Assembly: GCF_002875705.1 (NCBI RefSeq)
Contig: NZ_MCZZ01000099.1
Span: forward strand, 1-43,115
Direction: 5' to 3'
DNA from: Vibrio sp. 10N.261.45.E2
GTDB taxonomy: Bacteria; Pseudomonadota; Gammaproteobacteria; Enterobacterales; Vibrionaceae
DNA length: 43,115 nt
Shown: piece by piece, positions 38,555-43,115 of the stretch
How the letters are laid out: every line of letters starts with the position of its first letter
How positions within the stretch are numbered: position 1 is the first letter of the stretch
Notes under the pieces: generated by a model
Told to the model about the DNA's origin: nothing
Databases searched by the model: none
What the model saw: the letters and a program-made list of their open reading frames with translations, nothing else
Position numbers and translations under genes: made by a program

Positions 38555-39547
38555 TTAAAAAGTAAGTGCACTCTGCCATTCACGGCTCCAAGGCTTACGC
38601 TTCTCGGCGATCTCTTCAGAACTAAAGCTCAGCGCTTTCTGAGGAACCGTAAGTTGCTCGAATCCTTTTGGTAGCTCAACATCCGTTACTGGGTACATCC
38701 AGTTGCCTGTCGGCATCGCCGATTGGAACTCATCACTTAGGATAAACGCCATAAACTCATCAGCAAGTTTTTCGTTGTTGCTGCCTTTAACCTTAGCGGC
38801 TACTTCCACTTGAGTGTAATGCCCTTCTTCGAAGTTCGCTGCTGCGTACTTAGAATCGCTCTCTGCAATAATGTGGTAAGCCGGAGAAGTGGTGTAAGAC
38901 AACACTAAGTCAGACTCACCTTCTAGGAACATAGAGTAAGCTTCAGACCAACCTTTGGTTACCGTCACTGTTTTCTGGGCAAGCTTCTTCCAAGCTGTCG
39001 TTGCTTCATCACCGTAAACCGATTTCATCCATAACATCATGCCTTGGCCTGGTGTTGATGTACGTGGATCTTGGTAGATAACCTTAAGATCATCACGTTG
39101 TTCAACCAATTCTTTTAAGCTCTTCGGTGGGTTTGCTAACTTCTCTTTGTTGTAAACAAAAGCAAAGTAGCCAAAATCATAGGGTACAAAAGTGCTGTCG
39201 TTCCAGCCATTAGGCAGCGTTACTGATGAAGTATCAACCTTGTGCTCAGCCAATAAACCCGTCGCCTTTGCTTCAGCCATTAGGTTGTTATCTAGGCCTA
39301 ATACGATGTCAGCCTTACTGTTGCCGCCTTCAAGACGTAAACGGTTTAGGATAGACACGCCATCTTCTAGCGCGACAAAATTCACATCACAGCCACACTT
39401 TTCTTCGAATGCTTTTTCAACGGCAGGACGAGGGCCCCAATCCGCAGCAAAAGAGTCATAGGTGTATACGGTCAAAGTGTTATCTGCAGCAAAAGCAGAA
39501 AAAGAGATCGCTGTAGTTACAGCAAGGGTAGTTAATGTGAATTTCAC
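38555..39547 (-). CDS. thiB: thiamine-binding periplasmic protein
   Basis: 330 residues with a signal peptide (hydrophobic run TTLAVTTAISFSAFA, cleavage likely after AFAA). The mature protein begins NTLTVYTYDSFAADWGP, the hallmark of ThiB/TbpA. It captures thiamine, TMP and TPP for ThiPQ. The start codon is GTG (39547) with GGAGAG as ribosome site. A TPP riboswitch lies 64 bp upstream. Confidence 0.96.
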   Translation of the reverse strand: MKFTLTTLAVTTAISFSAFAADNTLTVYTYDSFAADWGPRPAVEKAFEEKCGCDVNFVALEDGVSILNRLRLEGGNSKADIVLGLDNNLMAEAKATGLLAEHKVDTSSVTLPNGWNDSTFVPYDFGYFAFVYNKEKLANPPKSLKELVEQRDDLKVIYQDPRTSTPGQGMMLWMKSVYGDEATTAWKKLAQKTVTVTKGWSEAYSMFLEGESDLVLSYTTSPAYHIIAESDSKYAAANFEEGHYTQVEVAAKVKGSNNEKLADEFMAFILSDEFQSAMPTGNWMYPVTDVELPKGFEQLTVPQKALSFSSEEIAEKRKPWSREWQSALTF

Positions 39548-39610
39548 TGGACGCTCTCCATGGTCTGAGCGGCACAGGTTTGAGGGAGGAGAACGGTAGA
39601 GGTTGTTCCT

Positions 39611-39717
39611 AACTCAATTCCTACGCCAGCATTATCTGGTTCAGGTTTACGGGTCCCAAGCATCTGCTTGATCTCAGCTCGCATTCATTATTTGAATGGT
39701 TCGCTCCCCGATGAGTG
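39611..39717 (-). promoter_or_regulatory. TPP riboswitch (THI element)
   Basis: On the minus strand the conserved thi-box segments appear in order: CGGGGAGC near the 5' end, GCTGAGA, GACCCGTAAACCTGAACCAGATAATGCTGGCGTAGGAA (in pieces, 39618-39656). The outer stem pairs ACTCA with TGAGT (39712-39716 with 39612-39616). TPP binding should switch off thiBPQ. I see no downstream T-run terminator before the GTG start, so control is more likely by hiding the GGAGAG ribosome site, for which TCTCC is available nearby. Confidence 0.95.
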
Positions 39718-39763
39718 TTCAGGATTGTAATTTGATTTTTAACAATAAGCTATCAAGTTTAGA

Positions 39764-40387
39764 TCAATTACGTTGATCGTAGCCCCAACGTGGCACTAAA
39801 CCTTGTTCGATACCAAGATGATCAAGAATACGCGCCACCATAAAGTCGACCAGATCTTCGATAGACTTAGGTTGATGATAGAAACCCGGAGCCGCTGGCA
39901 TGATAGTCACGCCCATAGTTGATAGTTTGTGCATATTCTCTAGATGGAGCGTCGAAAACGGCGTCTCACGAACCACCAATAACAGCTGACCTCGCTCTTT
40001 CATGACTACGTCTGCTGCTCGCTCAATCAGGTTATCCGACAAGCCATGAGCAATCGAAGCCAAGCTTCCTGCGGAACATGGACATACCACCATTTGCTTC
40101 GGCGCGGCTGAACCAGAGGCAACCGGCGAGAACCAGTCGTCTTTACCACATACCACCAGCTTTTCTGGGTCGCAACCTAAATGCTTAACCAAGGCTTGTT
40201 TCGCCGCATCTGGCCCAGCAGGTAACTTAAGTTCATGCTCTGTTGCCAATACCACTCGCGCTGCCGATGAGATAAGCAAGTAAACCTGATAATCGGCCGC
40301 TAAAAGGCATTCAAGTAAACGCAGGCCATAAGGCGCACCGGATGCGCCAGTGAAAGCAAGAGTTATCGCTTTGTCGTGTTTTGTCAT
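39764..40387 (-). CDS. ubiX: flavin prenyltransferase UbiX
   Basis: 207 residues. A flavoprotein that attaches dimethylallyl to FMN to make the prenyl-FMN cofactor of the UbiD decarboxylase in ubiquinone synthesis. The conserved [17 protein letters not shown] lies near 13-29, [19 protein letters not shown] near 102-120 and [13 protein letters not shown] with [10 protein letters not shown] near the C-terminus. It is 38 bp downstream of mpl in the same direction, so they may form an operon. Confidence 0.95.
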   Translation of the reverse strand: MTKHDKAITLAFTGASGAPYGLRLLECLLAADYQVYLLISSAARVVLATEHELKLPAGPDAAKQALVKHLGCDPEKLVVCGKDDWFSPVASGSAAPKQMVVCPCSAGSLASIAHGLSDNLIERAADVVMKERGQLLLVVRETPFSTLHLENMHKLSTMGVTIMPAAPGFYHQPKSIEDLVDFMVARILDHLGIEQGLVPRWGYDQRN

Positions 40388-40425
40388 GTTCTCAATTACT
40401 TCAAATTATAAGGTCGTGGATACCG

Positions 40426-41784
40426 CTAGCCTTTGAGTGCCAATCCATCCAACAGTTTCTGATGAATACCACCAAAGCCACCATTACTCATTACCAATAT
40501 TTGGTCGCCCGCTTGTGCTTCTGAGACAATTTTAGCAACGAATGCATCCATGTCATCACTCACGTGTGCAGGTTGATGACAAGCATCTGCTACATCTTGT
40601 ACCGACCAATCAATGTTATCCGGTTGGAATAAGTAGGTAGAATCCGCTTGCTTCAACGAATCAGCCAAAGTTTCTTTGTGTACACCACGCTTCATGGTGG
40701 CAGAGCGAGGCTCTAAAACGGCAATGATTTTCTTGGTATCGACCTTATTACGTAAACCACCGAGCGTAAGTTCAATCGCTGTCGGGTGATGAGCAAAATC
40801 GTCATAAACAGATACACCAGCCACCTCGCCTTTAAACTCCAAGCGACGTTTGGTGTTAATGAACGTCGCTAGCGATTCACAAGCAAGATCAGGTGTCACG
40901 CCCACGTGTCGCGCCGCAGCAATCGCCATCAAAGCATTGTTTGCGTTGTGGTCACCCACTAAATCCCAGTCCACGGTTCCAACACATTCGCCTTGGAAGT
41001 AGACCTCAAATTGAGAGCCATCTTTAACCAGTTTCTTGGCATCCCAATCGCCTTGCTCGCCACTTGATTCAGTTTCACTCCAGCAACCGCGAGCTAACAC
41101 ATCTTGAATCGAGGTGTCTTGCTTAGGTGAGAAAATACGACCATTGCTCGGCACAGTACGCACTAAGTGATGGAACTGGCGCTTAATCGCTTCAAGATCG
41201 TCAAAGATGTCAGCATGATCGAACTCTAGGTTATTCATCACCAAGGTTCTTGGGTGGTAATGAACGAACTTAGATCGTTTATCAAAAAAAGCACTGTCGT
41301 ATTCATCGGCTTCGACTACGAAGAACATGCTTTCACCCAGACGAGCAGATATACCAAAGTTACCTAATACCCCCCCCACTAAGAAGCCCGGCGCATAGCC
41401 ACAGTCTTCTAAGATCCAAGCCAGCATGCTTGATGTCGTAGTCTTACCGTGCGTTCCCGATACCGCCAATACCCAACGATCGTGTAGCAGGAACTCTTGC
41501 AACCACTGAGGGCCAGATGTGTATCTAAGGTTATTATCCAACACATACTCAACACACGGGTTACCACGGCTCATTGCGTTACCGATAACCACGAGATCCG
41601 GCCTTGGTTCTAATTGGCTAGGGTCGAACCCTTCGATAATTTCAATTCCTTGGGATTCCAACAAGGTGCTCATTGGTGGGTAAACATTCGCGTCACTACC
41701 GGTAACTTTGTGACCTAATTGACGAGCCAATACCGCAGCACCACCCATAAAGGTGCCACAAATTCCTAAGATATGAATATGCAT
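40426..41784 (-). CDS. mpl: UDP-N-acetylmuramate:murein tripeptide ligase Mpl
   Basis: 452 residues, a Mur-ligase. The N-terminal UDP-binding domain starts HILGICGTFMGGAA. The ATP P-loop is SGTHGKTTTSSML near 109-121, followed by the central carbamylated-Lys region and the C-terminal domain with YDDFAHHPTAI. It joins recycled L-Ala-gamma-D-Glu-meso-Dap tripeptide to UDP-MurNAc. The coding sequence contains an 8-base homopolymer (C8 at 41370-41377 on the plus strand) encoding part of VGGVLG. It diverges from fbp. Confidence 0.96.
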   Translation of the reverse strand: MHIHILGICGTFMGGAAVLARQLGHKVTGSDANVYPPMSTLLESQGIEIIEGFDPSQLEPRPDLVVIGNAMSRGNPCVEYVLDNNLRYTSGPQWLQEFLLHDRWVLAVSGTHGKTTTSSMLAWILEDCGYAPGFLVGGVLGNFGISARLGESMFFVVEADEYDSAFFDKRSKFVHYHPRTLVMNNLEFDHADIFDDLEAIKRQFHHLVRTVPSNGRIFSPKQDTSIQDVLARGCWSETESSGEQGDWDAKKLVKDGSQFEVYFQGECVGTVDWDLVGDHNANNALMAIAAARHVGVTPDLACESLATFINTKRRLEFKGEVAGVSVYDDFAHHPTAIELTLGGLRNKVDTKKIIAVLEPRSATMKRGVHKETLADSLKQADSTYLFQPDNIDWSVQDVADACHQPAHVSDDMDAFVAKIVSEAQAGDQILVMSNGGFGGIHQKLLDGLALKG

Positions 41785-43081
<1,297 letters not shown>

Positions 43082-43115
43082 TCAAAGTAACGTCATTAAA
43101 AAAGGTTCATCGCGG

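Overview
The window is an ordinary core-chromosome stretch of a gammaproteobacterium, almost certainly a Vibrio or close relative of the Splendidus/Harveyi type. The signs are the gene order pmbA/yjgA, lptGF-pepA-holC-valS, rraB-arcA-argF-pyrBI-ridA, mlaFEDCB-ibaG-murA, yrbG-kdsDC-lptCAB-rpoN-hpf-ptsN-rapZ-npr-mgtE, thiBPQ and mpl-fbp, together with protein sequences close to, but distinct from, the E. coli orthologues. Nearly all of the DNA is occupied by recognisable housekeeping genes. I found no prophage, transposon, integron, CRISPR array, toxin-antitoxin pair or defence island, and no convincing new multi-gene system. What merits a second look is at the level of regulation, RNA and repeats.

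Layout. 1-608: the left edge touches the first bases of a 16S rRNA gene on the minus strand. Its leader (boxA) and tandem promoters P2 and P1 follow, then an inverted pair of DnaA boxes. 609-2353: an HD-GYP cyclic-di-GMP phosphodiesterase and a PhnB-like VOC protein. 2354-3060: a tRNA-Leu(CAA) gene with promoter and terminator, followed by two 213-bp direct repeats that look like decayed tRNA 3' halves. 3190-11142: RDD membrane protein, lptG and lptF (LPS export permeases), pepA, holC, valS. 11143-13670: a Fur-box-preceded DUF2061 membrane protein, a GNAT acetyltransferase, a GH2-like carbohydrate-binding-fold protein and rraB. 13671-18824: arginine and pyrimidine metabolism (arcA, an ornithine carbamoyltransferase, pyrL-pyrB-pyrI with attenuator) and ridA. 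Putative ARG boxes lie upstream of both arcA and the carbamoyltransferase. 18949-24428 (minus): plsC and the operon mlaF-E-D-C-B-ibaG-murA. 24693-33967 (plus): a Ca2+/Na+ exchanger, Kdo synthesis (kdsD, kdsC), LPS transport (lptC, lptA, lptB), then rpoN, hpf and the nitrogen PTS set (ptsN, rapZ, npr), and mgtE. 34065-36051: pmbA and yjgA, divergent. 36161-39720 (minus): thiBPQ thiamine importer under a TPP riboswitch. 39764-43065: ubiX, mpl and fbp.

Functional theme. Much of the window serves the envelope. MlaFEDCB moves phospholipids across the periplasm. MurA and Mpl act in peptidoglycan synthesis and recycling. KdsD and KdsC make Kdo, and LptA/B/C plus LptF/G export LPS. PlsC makes phosphatidic acid. 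A second theme is nitrogen and arginine/pyrimidine flux, where carbamoyl phosphate is the shared metabolite of the two carbamoyltransferases.
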